Assembly: GCF_002368395.1 (NCBI RefSeq)
Contig: NZ_AP018254.1
Coordinates: 4,030,001-4,094,000, forward strand
From: Calothrix sp. NIES-3974
Lineage (GTDB): Bacteria > Cyanobacteriota > Cyanobacteriia > Cyanobacteriales > Nostocaceae
Reading direction: 5' to 3'
Length of the DNA stretch: 64,000 bases
Shown: one piece after another, positions 33,293-42,484 of the stretch
How the letters are laid out: every line of letters starts with the position of its first letter
Numbering within the stretch: position 1 is the stretch's first letter
Made by a program: the position numbers and the translations under genes
The notes under the pieces: generated by a model
Told to the model about the DNA's origin: nothing
Databases searched by the model: none
Seen by the model: only the letters and a program-made list of their open reading frames with translations

Positions 33293-34981
33293 ATGGAAAA
33301 GGGTTATTCGGATCAGGCATACCGTTGGAATCGCGAAAACTATTCGAGCCGACGGCGATTCATTGATATTTGGTCTTTTGTGCTGTTGTTGTTATACCGA
33401 TTGTGGTTGTACAACAAAGCTTGGAGTTATCCTGGAGGGGTTAACGAAGCGAAACAAGCAGCGCGACGACGGACATTGGCAATTTGGATTCGCAACACAT
33501 TACTGGATTTAGGACCAACTTTTATTAAAGTGGGACAATTATTTTCGACAAGGGCTGATATTTTTCCGAGTGAGTATGTGGAAGAATTGTCGAAGTTGCA
33601 AGACCGGGTTCCCGCTTTTAGTTACGAACAAGTTGAGTCGATTATTGAGCAAGAATTGGGACGCAAAATTCCCGAATTGTTCCAAAGTTTTGAGCCTGTA
33701 CCCTTAGCTGCCGCAAGTTTAGGACAAGTTCATAAGGCTGTTTTACATAATGGGGATGCGGTCGTTGTCAAGGTACAACGTCCTGGCTTAAAAAAATTAT
33801 TTGAAATCGATTTACACATCCTCAAAGGGATTGCCCGTTATTTCCAGAATCACCCGAAATGGGGACGGGGAAGGGATTGGATGGGAATTTATGCCGAGTG
33901 TTGCAAAATTCTCTGGGAAGAAATTGATTACCTGAATGAAGGTAGAAATGCGGATGCCTTCCGACGGAATTTCCGGGGTTATAATTGGGTGAAGGTTCCC
34001 AGGGTTTATTGGCGCTATGCCTCCTCACGGGTGTTAACCCTAGAATATATGCCGGGGATTAAAATCAGCCAGTATGAAGCCCTAGAAGCAGCAGGGATCG
34101 ACCGTAAAACCATTGCCCGTCAAAGTGCCCAAGCTTACCTGTTACAGTTACTAGATAACGGTTTTTTCCATGCCGATCCTCACCCCGGTAACATTGCCGT
34201 CAGTGCCGATGGGAGCTTGATTTTCTATGATTTTGGCATGATGGGGAGAATCAAAGCCAATGTCAGGGAAGGCTTGATGGAAACCCTATTTGGCATTGCC
34301 GCGAAGGACGGCGATCGCGTGGTAAAATCTCTGATTGATTTAGGGGCACTTGCACCAGTGGAAGACATGAGTCCAGTACGACGGTCGGTGCAGTACATGC
34401 TGGATAACTTTATGGATAACCCGGTGGAAAATCAATCGATTGCCGCAATTAGTGACGATTTGTATGAAATCGCCTATAATCAGCCCTTTAGGTTTCCTGC
34501 TACTTTTACCTTTGTCATGCGTGCCTTTTCTACCCTCGAAGGGGTGGGAAAGGGTTTAGATCCAGATTTTAATTTTATGGAAGTTGCCAAACCCTATGCG
34601 TTTCAGCTTATGTCAGACGTAAATGGAAATGATGTTGGAAATAGTATTTTTAATGAACTGAGCCGTCAAGCAGTACAGGTTAGCAATACGGCCTTAGGAT
34701 TACCCCGTCGCTTAGAAGATACCCTAGAAAAACTAGAACGGGGTGATGTGCGAATGCGGGTGCGAGCGATTGAGACGGAAAGATTGTTACGTAGACAGAG
34801 TAATATCCAGCTAACCACAACCTACGCCATTATAATCGGTAGTTTTACCCTTTCTGCTGCAATTTTATTGGTTAAAGATCATGTATGGTTAGCGGTAATC
34901 GCTAGTGCGATCGCATTATTTGTGGCATGGTTAATGGTGCGAATCCTCATGCGCTTAGACCGCTATGACAAAATGTATTAA
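33293..34981 (+). CDS. UbiB/ABC1-family atypical protein kinase
   Basis: AarF/ABC1/UbiB-family atypical kinase or ATPase, 562 aa. The family-specific KxGQ motif is in PTFIKVGQLFSTRADIFPSE (near 85). The A-rich loop is PLAAASLGQVHKA, the catalytic Lys lies in VVVKVQRPG, and the ExD motif is in EEIDYLNEGRNADAFRRNF. The catalytic and metal loops are GFFHADPHPGNIAV and IFYDFGMMG. A C-terminal hairpin of two membrane helices (about 515-548) anchors it. Related proteins act in prenylquinone metabolism in bacteria, mitochondria and plastoglobules; cyanobacteria carry several paralogues, so the substrate cannot be assigned. Confidence 0.92.
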   Translation: MEKGYSDQAYRWNRENYSSRRRFIDIWSFVLLLLYRLWLYNKAWSYPGGVNEAKQAARRRTLAIWIRNTLLDLGPTFIKVGQLFSTRADIFPSEYVEELSKLQDRVPAFSYEQVESIIEQELGRKIPELFQSFEPVPLAAASLGQVHKAVLHNGDAVVVKVQRPGLKKLFEIDLHILKGIARYFQNHPKWGRGRDWMGIYAECCKILWEEIDYLNEGRNADAFRRNFRGYNWVKVPRVYWRYASSRVLTLEYMPGIKISQYEALEAAGIDRKTIARQSAQAYLLQLLDNGFFHADPHPGNIAVSADGSLIFYDFGMMGRIKANVREGLMETLFGIAAKDGDRVVKSLIDLGALAPVEDMSPVRRSVQYMLDNFMDNPVENQSIAAISDDLYEIAYNQPFRFPATFTFVMRAFSTLEGVGKGLDPDFNFMEVAKPYAFQLMSDVNGNDVGNSIFNELSRQAVQVSNTALGLPRRLEDTLEKLERGDVRMRVRAIETERLLRRQSNIQLTTTYAIIIGSFTLSAAILLVKDHVWLAVIASAIALFVAWLMVRILMRLDRYDKMY

Positions 34982-35038
34982 ATAACACAAAAAAACAGGC
35001 AAATTAAGTTAAATTTTCAGGTTATACAAAAAACATCT

Positions 35039-35767
35039 ATGAAACTTCTATTTTTCGGTGCAAGCGATGTGGGATTGGTCAGATTGAGTAATCAGGATGC
35101 ACATTACATCGACAAAAATGGTAAATTTTTTATCGTTGCCGATGGGATGGGTGGTCATGCTGGTGGCGAAGAAGCAAGTCGCATTGCCACGGAGGAAATA
35201 CAAGCCTATATCAGTGAAAATTGGGACTCCCCCAAAACCTCACCCCAGTTACTCGAAGGAGCTTTAATTCAGGCAAATGCGGCAATTTTAGCCGATCAAC
35301 ACGAACACCCAGAACGGGCAGACATGGGTACTACGGTGGTTGGTGTAATGTTTCGTAACGACGAACCCTATTGTGTCCACATCGGAGATTCCCGTCTCTA
35401 CCGTTTTCGCTCTGGACAACTAGAACAAATGACCGAAGACCATACCTGGGTATCCAGAGCCATTAAACTAGGGGATATGACAGTGGAAGAAGCACGGGAA
35501 CATCCATTACGCCACGTACTTTCCCGTTGCTTGGGACGAGAGGAAATGCAAAATTTTGACATTCAACAACTGGATATCCAAGTTGGCGATATTTTGTTGT
35601 TATGTAGTGATGGTTTGACGGAAGAACTGAGTAACCAAGAAATAGTTTCCCAGTTACAAACTCATGGCAGCAATTTAGAACAAGCAGCCCAAAATTTGAT
35701 TGAAGCCGCAAAGAGTAAGGGGGGACACGATAATATCACCCTGATTCTCGTCGCGGTTGAGGAGTAG
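35039..35767 (+). CDS. PP2C-type Ser/Thr protein phosphatase
   Basis: Metal-dependent PPM/PP2C phosphatase, 242 aa, similar in layout to bacterial Stp1/PrpC. Conserved metal-binding motifs are SDVGLVRLSNQDAHY (Asp), FFIVADGMGGHAGGEEAS (DGMGG), YCVHIGDSRLYRFRSGQLEQ, DILLLCSDGLTEELSNQE and GGHDNITLILV (the final GxDN). No regulatory domain or membrane segment. It lies 57 bp after the UbiB-type kinase on the same strand and could be cotranscribed with it. Confidence 0.95.
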   Translation: MKLLFFGASDVGLVRLSNQDAHYIDKNGKFFIVADGMGGHAGGEEASRIATEEIQAYISENWDSPKTSPQLLEGALIQANAAILADQHEHPERADMGTTVVGVMFRNDEPYCVHIGDSRLYRFRSGQLEQMTEDHTWVSRAIKLGDMTVEEAREHPLRHVLSRCLGREEMQNFDIQQLDIQVGDILLLCSDGLTEELSNQEIVSQLQTHGSNLEQAAQNLIEAAKSKGGHDNITLILVAVEE

Positions 35768-36379
35768 ACAGGAGACAGAGCTAGTACCCGACCAAATCAA
35801 CAATGCTGGGTCGAGGTGGCAGTGACCATCCCGTTGACTTGCAAGGTATCATAAGTAAATGCAAGGAAGTATCGTAGCGATTGGGAGTCAGCCTATGCAA
35901 GCGATCCTAATTAAGCAGTGAAGAAGTTGCGAAACGTGCTTACCAAATTTACGAGGGTAGAATTCGCCAAAAAGTTGAGACAGAGGAAAATATTGGCAAA
36001 ATGGTCATCATCAATATTGAGACAGGTGACTATGAAGTCGATGAAACTGGTCTCAAAGCGGCTAGAAACCTCCAGGCAAAGTCTCCCTATGCAAGATTGT
36101 TTGGAATCAGCATCGGCTATAATGTAGCCGCTTCTTTCGGTGGTGTAATGGAACGGGTAAGCAGTGATTTCCGGTATTGTGACTGAAATTTAGAGAAATT
36201 GGATCTGAGAGTCATCAGACCTGCTATTGTTCAAATATGGGAGGAATCGCAACACTGTTGTTTGATAGTGCCAAGAACCCACATAAAAAAAATATGATTC
36301 CACCCCCAAAGTGTCAGCGTTTAATTCTAAACTGGTAAGTCCTGCCCAGAATTACCTCTCGCTCTAATTTGAAGCAATC
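35768..36379. other. Spacer with a degenerate gene
   Basis: Apart from the broken frame at 35911-36186, nothing gene-like is seen. The 190 bp before serA presumably contain its promoter. Confidence 0.4.
35911..36186 (+). pseudogene. Truncated small conserved protein (no start codon)
   Basis: The frame from 35911 to the stop at 36186 reads protein-like throughout: LSSEEVAKRAYQIYEGRIRQ, then KVETEENIGKMVIINIETGD, then LFGISIGYNVAASFGGVMER. It has an in-frame TAA directly before and no ATG, GTG or TTG start until an ATG 30 codons in, which would cut off the N-terminal helix. An ATG at 35895 is in another frame. This looks like a small gene that has lost its start by a frameshift or substitution. 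A short protein from the ATG at 36001 remains possible. Family not named. Confidence 0.5.
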
Positions 36380-37960
36380 ATGTCTAAGGTTCTCGTCTCT
36401 GATCCAATTGACCAGGCTGGAATTGATATTCTCTCTCAAGTTGCCACAGTGGATGTGAAAACAGGTCTCAAACCTGAGCAACTGAAGGAAATCATTGGTG
36501 AGTATGATGCATTAATGATTCGTTCTGGTACACGTGTTACTAGTGAAATTATCGAAGCTGGTACAAATCTGAAAATCATCGGTCGTGCTGGTGTTGGTGT
36601 TGATAATGTTGATGTCCCAGCAGCAACCCGTCAAGGCATAGTCGTTGTTAACTCCCCAGAGGGAAATACAATTGCTGCTGCTGAACATGCATTAGCGATG
36701 ATGCTGTCCCTGTCTCGTCACATCCCTGATGCTAATGCATCCGTCAAAAGAGGGGAATGGGATAGGAAAACTTTTGTCGGCGCAGAAGTTTATAAAAAAA
36801 CCCTGGGTATTGTCGGTTTAGGAAAAATTGGTTCCCATGTTGCGGCTGTAGCTAAAGCCTTGGGAATGAAATTATTGGCTTTCGACCCTTTTATCTCCAC
36901 CGAACGAGCTGAACAAATTGGCTGTAAGTTGGTGGATCTGGATTTTTTGGTGCGACAAGCTGATTATATTACCCTGCATATTCCCAAAACCCCAGAGACG
37001 ACCCATTTGATTAATGCCGAAATGTTGGCCAAAATGAAACCAACGGCACGGATAATTAACTGTGCTCGTGGGGGAATTATTGATGAAGCAGCACTGGCGA
37101 TCGCCCTCAAGGAGGGTACAATTGCTGGTGCGGCTTTGGATGTGTTTGAGTCGGAGCCCCTGGGGGATTCGCCATTATGTGCTTTAGGCAAAAATGTGAT
37201 TTTAACCCCCCATTTAGGTGCTTCGACGGTAGAAGCTCAAGAAAATGTTGCCATTGATGTCGCTGAACAAATTCGTGATGTTTTGCTCGATTTACCCGCT
37301 CGCTCTGCGGTCAATATTCCCGGTTTGGGTCCGGATGTTCTCGAAGAACTCAAACCCTACATGCAACTAGCTGAAACCCTAGGAAAATTAGTGGGACAAT
37401 TGGCTGGAGGAAGGGTAGAAGCCTTAACAATTCGGTTACAAGGGGAATTGGCTACCAACAAAAGTCAACCCTTGGTAATCGCCTCCTTGAAGGGTCTATT
37501 ATATCAAGCCCTCCGGGAACGGGTTAATTACGTTAACGCCAGTATTGAAGCCAAGGAACGGGGTATTCGGGTGATTGAAACTCGTGATGCAGCCATTAAG
37601 GATTATGCTGGTTCCCTCCACCTGGAAGCAACGGGGAATTTAGGAACCCATGCTGTCACCGGAGCATTATTGGGAGACGGAGAAATTCGTTTGACTAATC
37701 TGGATGGATTTCCCATCAACGTTCCCCCTAGCCACCACATGTTATTTACCTTACACCGGGATATGCCGGGAATTATTGGTAAATTGGGTTCGCTTCTGGG
37801 TAGTTTTAACGTTAATATTGCCAGTATGCAGGTGGGACGGAAAATAGTCCGTGGTGATGCGGTCATGGTTTTAAGTTTGGATGACCCCTTACCGGAGGGA
37901 ATTTTGGCAGAAATTACCAAAGTTGCCGGTATCCGCGACGCTTACACTGTCAATCTGTAA
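36380..37960 (+). CDS. serA: D-3-phosphoglycerate dehydrogenase
   Basis: First enzyme of serine synthesis from 3-phosphoglycerate, 526 aa, the long (type I) form. The substrate/NAD domains hold VGVDNVDVPAATRQGIVVVN and the Rossmann motif TLGIVGLGKIGSHVAAVAKA. The catalytic Arg, Glu and His lie in NCARGGIIDEAAL, FESEPLGDSPL and LTPHLGAST. An intervening (ASB) domain follows from about residue 315. A C-terminal ACT domain (HRDMPGIIGKLGSLLGSFNV, near 450-525) is the site of serine feedback in other bacteria. Confidence 0.97.
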   Translation: MSKVLVSDPIDQAGIDILSQVATVDVKTGLKPEQLKEIIGEYDALMIRSGTRVTSEIIEAGTNLKIIGRAGVGVDNVDVPAATRQGIVVVNSPEGNTIAAAEHALAMMLSLSRHIPDANASVKRGEWDRKTFVGAEVYKKTLGIVGLGKIGSHVAAVAKALGMKLLAFDPFISTERAEQIGCKLVDLDFLVRQADYITLHIPKTPETTHLINAEMLAKMKPTARIINCARGGIIDEAALAIALKEGTIAGAALDVFESEPLGDSPLCALGKNVILTPHLGASTVEAQENVAIDVAEQIRDVLLDLPARSAVNIPGLGPDVLEELKPYMQLAETLGKLVGQLAGGRVEALTIRLQGELATNKSQPLVIASLKGLLYQALRERVNYVNASIEAKERGIRVIETRDAAIKDYAGSLHLEATGNLGTHAVTGALLGDGEIRLTNLDGFPINVPPSHHMLFTLHRDMPGIIGKLGSLLGSFNVNIASMQVGRKIVRGDAVMVLSLDDPLPEGILAEITKVAGIRDAYTVNL

Positions 37961-37974
37961 ATTATTAACTCAAG

Positions 37975-38002
37975 ACCCTCAATAATTTTCCCTGTTGAGG
38001 GT
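37975..38002 (+). terminator. Hairpin downstream of serA
   Basis: Stem ACCCTCAA / TTGAGGGT with a 12-nt loop, 14 bp past the serA stop. The following sequence (TGTACGATTTT) has a weak T-tract. Confidence 0.6.
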
Positions 38003-38122
38003 TGTACGATTTTGGATTTTGGATTACTCTGCGAGAAGCCGCACTATGTGCGTCTATGGATTTTGGATTACCCTAGTACAGGTTGGCTGAAATAAACCGA
38101 GTATTAACTTTTTATCTAGTGA

Positions 38123-38214
38123 CCATGCTCCGCGTGGTCGCTTAGTGAGTTGAAGGCTCTGCCTTCATTCACGAAGCAGGAGCCTCGCAGATTCTGCTCC
38201 CACGCGGAGCATGG
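38123..38214. repeat. Nested cruciform structure
   Basis: Outer arms CCATGCTCCGCGTGG (38123-38137) and CCACGCGGAGCATGG (38200-38214) are perfectly complementary (15 bp). Inside is a second hairpin TGAAGGC / GCCTTCA around TCT (38151-38167), and GAAGCAGGAGCC...TTCTGCTCC can pair as a third arm. Confidence 0.8.
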
Positions 38215-38267
38215 GAGCGAGGGGAAAGGTAGGTGTATTTACGCCGCGCGGTATTAGTACTCCATGT

Positions 38268-38377
38268 CATTAATTTTGATGGGTTAAAAAAGGCACGTAG
38301 TAGCGCTAGTCTAGGGCAACCCTGGGGGTATAGCGCTTTATTTTCAAGCTTTTTCTATACAAAAGTCACTACTACCA
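38268..38377 (+). repeat. Dispersed TGATGGGT repeat, copy 3
   Basis: Starts CATTAATTTTGATGGGTTAA and continues through TAGCGCTAGTCTAGGGCAAC to the ACTACTACC end. Closest relative is the minus-strand copy at 26436-26549. Confidence 0.7.
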
Positions 38378-38412
38378 ACTCATTAGAACTAACAACACAG
38401 ACCACGCTTTGG

Positions 38413-38507
38413 CAAGTCAACTTTGATGGGTAAAAAAGTACCTAGTTGTGCTTTAGTCGGATTCTAAAATAAAGCTTTCTCGATACTAGAGCCACGGAGT
38501 ACTTGCC
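38413..38507 (+). repeat. Dispersed TGATGGGT repeat, copy 4
   Basis: Begins AAGTCAACTTTGATGGGTAA and contains ATAAAGCTTTCTCGATACTA. It is more like the copy at 16062-16150 than copies 2 and 3, and lies 35 bp after copy 3 in the same orientation. Confidence 0.55.
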
Positions 38508-38641
38508 TACTATGCTACTCCCAGAGAAATCGGAGAACGGGAAGCTTACGCGTCTATGGATTTTGGATTGGTATTCATTTTCAAAACCTTGATTTTCCCA
38601 CCCTCCTGTATTCTGTCTCCTGTTTCTTGTATTCTGTATTT

Positions 38642-39559
38642 ATGGCAAACACTTGGTGGGAATTACAAATTGAATGCGTACCGGATTTAGAAGATTCGGT
38701 GTATTGGCGGTTGGATGATTTTGGCTGTCGGGGAACGGCGATTGAAAAAAAAGGCAATATTCGCCTGATTCGGGCTTATTTACCGGAATTTCAAGCCCAT
38801 TTATTAGACCTAGCGGCTTTGGGTTTGTGGTTACGTCAAGATGCCTTGTGTGTGGGGCTGGCTGCACCTGTGTTACAATGGCAGATTATTGATGAGCAGG
38901 ATTGGTCAAGTAGCTGGAAACAACATTGGCAACCCCAGGAAATCGGCGATCGCTTTTTAATTAATCCTGCTTGGCTACCTGTCCCCCATACGGATCGTTT
39001 GGTAATTAAACTTGATCCGGGTGTTGCTTTTGGTACGGGAAGTCATGCAACTACCCAGTTATGTTTGGAAGCTTTGGAAATGCGCTTCAGTGATAATAAT
39101 TTTGGCTTCCAACCCCAATCACCCCAACCCAAAGATGTGGTTATCGCTGATATTGGCTGTGGTTCCGGTATTCTCAGTATTGGTGCGGTATTATTGGGAG
39201 CAAAACAGGTTTATGCAGTTGATATTGACCCTTTAGCAATTCGTTCCACCAAGGAAAATATTGTTCTCAATGGTATTCCCAGTGAGCGGATTATTGCCGA
39301 TGAAGGGAGTGTGGAAAAGGTTAGCCAATTGATATCGGCTCCCGTTGATGGTATTGTTTGTAACATTTTAGCGGATGTGATTGTCAACCTCGTACCCGAT
39401 TTGAGTGCGATCGCTAAACCAACTACCTGGGCCATCTTTAGTGGTATCCTGGTGGAACAATCAAAAATGGTGGCTGATGCTCTGGAACAGCAGGGATGGA
39501 TTGTGGCTACCCTGTGGAAGCGGAAGGAGTGGTGCTGTTTAAATGTGCGTCGTTCTTGA
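38642..39559 (+). CDS. prmA: Ribosomal protein L11 methyltransferase
   Basis: SAM-dependent trimethyltransferase of ribosomal protein L11, about 305 aa from the ATG at [20 protein letters not shown]. The N-terminal substrate domain is followed by a linker ([20 protein letters not shown]) and the methyltransferase domain with [20 protein letters not shown], the SAM motif [40 protein letters not shown], and the NILADVI catalytic loop. The order matches PrmA throughout. The stop codon lies at the very edge of a 77-bp tandem repeat. Confidence 0.95.
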   Translation: MANTWWELQIECVPDLEDSVYWRLDDFGCRGTAIEKKGNIRLIRAYLPEFQAHLLDLAALGLWLRQDALCVGLAAPVLQWQIIDEQDWSSSWKQHWQPQEIGDRFLINPAWLPVPHTDRLVIKLDPGVAFGTGSHATTQLCLEALEMRFSDNNFGFQPQSPQPKDVVIADIGCGSGILSIGAVLLGAKQVYAVDIDPLAIRSTKENIVLNGIPSERIIADEGSVEKVSQLISAPVDGIVCNILADVIVNLVPDLSAIAKPTTWAIFSGILVEQSKMVADALEQQGWIVATLWKRKEWCCLNVRRS

Positions 39560-39765
39560 TGTTTAATCGGGTTTGGGGAAAAAGTCTTTTAGTCGGGTTC
39601 GGGAATGGGGAGTCGGTAGTAGGGAATAGTTTTTTATGTTTAATCGGGTTTGGGGAAAAAGTCTTTTAGTCGGGTTCGGGAATGGGGAGTCGGTAGTAGG
39701 GAATAGTTTTTTATGTTTAATCGGGTTTGGGGAAAAAGTCTTTTAGCAGGGATAGGGAATAGTTT
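39559..39765 (+). repeat. 77-bp tandem repeat, about 2.6 copies
   Basis: Units start at 39559, 39636 and 39713 with ATGTTTAATCGGGTTTGGGG. The first two are identical over 77 bp; the third follows for about 32 bp and then ends in AGGGATAGGGAATAGTTTT. The array begins at the last base of the prmA stop codon. Confidence 0.95.
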
Positions 39766-39855
39766 TCAGCTTTACCCTTCCACTTTTCACAAACCCAAGA
39801 AATTACAAGTGCAAGGTTTTGAAGTCTTGTATACCCATGTGTTTGCACTTTTTTC
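39757..39855 (+). repeat. Dispersed repeat, inverted partner of 47340-47445
   Basis: The stretch around CCACTTTTCACAAACCCAAG and AAATTACAAGTGCAAGG corresponds to the reverse complement of 47340-47445 (CCACTTTTCACAAGACCCAA, then AAATTACAAATGCCAG), and both end near a run reading TTTTTTCAGC. Confidence 0.55.
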
Positions 39856-39911
39856 AGCCAAATAGCCTCAACAGCTGACGATATGAAAGTCTGACTTTTT
39901 TCAGCAAGCCC

Positions 39912-41843
39912 TCAATAGGTTGCATAGCCATCCCTTCCTCGACGTTTAGCGAGGTTTAAGGCGGTTTCACTGTTACGAATCAAGGAGATGGCATCGGTGT
40001 CCGGTTGGGGTGGGAGAGAGGCTACACCTAAACTAACGGTGAGAACGTTGGCTGGTAATCCGCCAATTCCTGGATACTCGCAGGGGATGGCCAATTGTTT
40101 GATCTGTTCACGGATAGTGGCTGCTAATTGGGCTGCTAATTGGGTTTCTGCTGTTAATAATATCGCAAATTGTTCATCGCGATAACGAGCTAGCAGGGTA
40201 GTGGGGTCGGTTTTACGGACCGCTTGGAGACAGCGATTGATGGTGGTGGCAATTAATTGTAGGCAATTATCCCCTGCGGCATTACCATAAATGCGGTTGT
40301 AATAGTTAAAATAATCGATGTCACAGAGAATTAAGGCCAATTTGAGTTGACTGTCTTGTTGCTGTGCGTATTTTTTCCACAGGGTATTTAAATAGGTTTG
40401 AAAATAACGACGGTTGGGGATTTGGGTGACTTCATCTAAACTTGTTTGGATTCTGAGTTGCTGATTCTCCTGTTCTAGTTCCTCTATCCTCTGGTAGTTG
40501 TGGAGATGATGACGTAAGTATTGACGGAAGTATTTACGGTATAATTCGCAAGCTGGACTACAGCGATCGCTAACTATTTGGATTAATCCCAGGTTCTGTA
40601 ATTTGGTGGCGATGACTGGTTCTAGGTATACTGGTTCGGAATTGAATATGACCTGTTCTAATCCGGCTGCAAGTTCCGGTTCTTCCCGTAAAATTAATAA
40701 ATACTGATGCAGATACTCGCTATAAATACCTGTTTCCGTTGATGCTTGTTCCAGTAAATCCTGTAGGTATTGCTCCCTTCCTCCATCCCGTACCAGATGA
40801 TACATAGCTAATCGGAGTAAATAGGGATGTCCCCCCACCAATCCCATTAACAGGTCTATATGGGAATCCTGGAGCCAATCAAGTCCGTAACGACTAGCTA
40901 AAGTTTTCACCTGCTGAGGTTGAAAATAGGGTAATGTCACCGATACACCCAAATCAATGGGAGAAGAAATTAGGTTTAAGGGAACCAGGATTTCGCTGCT
41001 GTAGACAACTACTAACCGGAGTTTTTGCCATATTTCCACCTGTTTACCCCGCTCATACCAAGATTGTAATAACAAAATCACATCAGCTGCGATCGCTGGA
41101 TAGTTTAAAATCCAATCTAATTCATTCAAAATTAAAACTAAGGGTGTATCTAATTTTGCTAAAATGTGATTCTCCATCAACAGGGAACAGTTCACCTTGC
41201 TACCCAGTTGGACATGCCAACATTCCTCCAGATTCACCTTGATCCCCACCTCCCGACCAATATTTACTGCTAACCACCGTAAAAATTGATCGAGATTGGT
41301 AAATAGGTTCGTATCTGCCTGTTGTAAATCCAATGTCACGCAACGGTAGCCGAAATTTTCTGCATAGGCTATCATCCGTAAAAGTAGGGAACTTTTTCCC
41401 ATTTTTCTGGGTGATTTGATACAAGCTGCTCCCCCCGGTTCCGCGATCGCGAGGTTAACCGTCTCTTCTAAAGGTGGACGGGGAATATAAAAGGGTGAGT
41501 GGAGTGGTACCGGTCCATTGGGAAATTCCCCAGGGATGGAAGCAATCAGGCGATCGCTTTGGTTTAATTCTGCTATTAGTTGTTGTTCTTTTCGAGTCAG
41601 TTGTCGCTGTTCCCAGATATCACGAAAGTTCGATTTCTTGATTTCTATTTCCCAGGTTTGACTCAGTAAATGCCACATGTTTGAAGCTACTTTACGTATT
41701 CTTTCTTCTCCGTAGTGAACTTCTTTGGCCATGGTGCTATAGGTTTTTCCCTCCCAAGTAGCACGCAGGACAAATTCCTGGAGTGGAGTTAATTTATTGG
41801 GTAGCGTTGCTGCAATTAAGCGCAAAACCTCGTCGATGGTCAT
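39912..41843 (-). CDS. HTH (vMAP-like) - AAA-like ATPase - degenerate GGDEF protein
   Basis: A 643-aa three-part regulator. Residues 1-90: HTH module like the vWA-MoxR-associated N-terminal domain (LTPLQEFVLRATWEGKTYST, then YGEERIRKVASNMWHLLS). Residues 115-440: an AAA-like (AAA_35/STAND-type) domain with P-loop SPRKMGKSSLLLRM, Walker B-like PLVLILNELDWIL and LMGLVGGHPYLLRLAMYHLV. Residues about 470-643: a GGDEF-type domain starting TQIPNRRYFQTYLNTLW, with LCDIDYFNYYNRIYGNAAGD intact. The GG(D/E)EF signature reads RDEQF, and the RxxD (RKTD) lies eight residues ahead of it rather than five. Cyclase activity is therefore doubtful. Possibly an ATP-gated c-di-GMP or nucleotide sensor. Confidence 0.85.
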   Translation of the reverse strand: MTIDEVLRLIAATLPNKLTPLQEFVLRATWEGKTYSTMAKEVHYGEERIRKVASNMWHLLSQTWEIEIKKSNFRDIWEQRQLTRKEQQLIAELNQSDRLIASIPGEFPNGPVPLHSPFYIPRPPLEETVNLAIAEPGGAACIKSPRKMGKSSLLLRMIAYAENFGYRCVTLDLQQADTNLFTNLDQFLRWLAVNIGREVGIKVNLEECWHVQLGSKVNCSLLMENHILAKLDTPLVLILNELDWILNYPAIAADVILLLQSWYERGKQVEIWQKLRLVVVYSSEILVPLNLISSPIDLGVSVTLPYFQPQQVKTLASRYGLDWLQDSHIDLLMGLVGGHPYLLRLAMYHLVRDGGREQYLQDLLEQASTETGIYSEYLHQYLLILREEPELAAGLEQVIFNSEPVYLEPVIATKLQNLGLIQIVSDRCSPACELYRKYFRQYLRHHLHNYQRIEELEQENQQLRIQTSLDEVTQIPNRRYFQTYLNTLWKKYAQQQDSQLKLALILCDIDYFNYYNRIYGNAAGDNCLQLIATTINRCLQAVRKTDPTTLLARYRDEQFAILLTAETQLAAQLAATIREQIKQLAIPCEYPGIGGLPANVLTVSLGVASLPPQPDTDAISLIRNSETALNLAKRRGRDGYATY

Positions 41844-42484
41844 GGTGGTTAGCTGGTAGGGTGCAAGGAGTTTTCTTACAAACAGTACGAAAAAAGTTGG
41901 AACTAATTTATACTGTATGCGGTGAAGAAGTGAGCTTTTTGTTCACTATAGTATTTAGTATTTATGCTCAAAGCCCAACAAACCCAAGGTGAATTGTTTA
42001 CAGGATGAGCTTGTAGCTTGAGTCGCACTGATGGTTGTTCTTAGGAGAGCAAACATGCTACATTTTAGGGTTGACTTTTGGAGACTAATGTGTTTTAGTT
42101 AAAACCCAGACCGTAATTAGGTTTGCTGGGTACAAAAAGACGAAGTAACTTGCTAAAGTCACGGTAAATGTGATTTAAACAACATTTTTTAATTCTGATT
42201 AAAGAAATTTTGTAGTCATTTAGCTAAACTTGTGAGCGTTAATCACAACATCAAAAGTCACATTTGTGAGTTTACGTTTTTGCATATCCGATACAAGATA
42301 AAGTTTAGGTTCTTGCAGTCCAATTGGAAAGATTAATTTTCAGACTGATGAAATCAGAAGGTCAAAAACAATCCAAAGTCAGATTGAACGGATGGCTGAT
42401 CTAATCTAATTCTGTGGGAGCTTATTGGTAATCTGGGTAGCATTTGCTGGACTTGTTGTACATTCCCGTTGTGACTAGGTAATT
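41844..42484. other. Divergent regulatory spacer between two signalling genes
   Basis: No gene. About 640 bp between the divergent HTH/AAA/GGDEF gene and the GAF histidine kinase gene. It contains an imperfect dyad AGTCACATTTGTGAG near 42256 and AGTCACGGTAAATGTGATTT near 42158, which could bind a Crp-type regulator; this is weak evidence. Confidence 0.4.

Larger units (their letters stand above)
38003..38641. other. Non-coding spacer packed with repeats
   Basis: No gene. It contains GATTTTGGATTA short repeats (38010-38065 and 38556-38569, with GCGTCTATGGATTTTGGATT occurring twice), a nested cruciform at 38123-38214, and two copies of the TGATGGGT dispersed repeat. Confidence 0.6.

Noticed and set aside
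38123-38214. tRNA gene in the cloverleaf-like structure
   Set aside because: No GTTCRA T-loop, no acceptor-stem/anticodon arrangement; the outer arms are too long.
42250-42275. Crp/SyCRP1 binding site before the GAF kinase
   Set aside because: The dyad is imperfect and has the half-sites in the wrong order for TGTGA-N6-TCACA.
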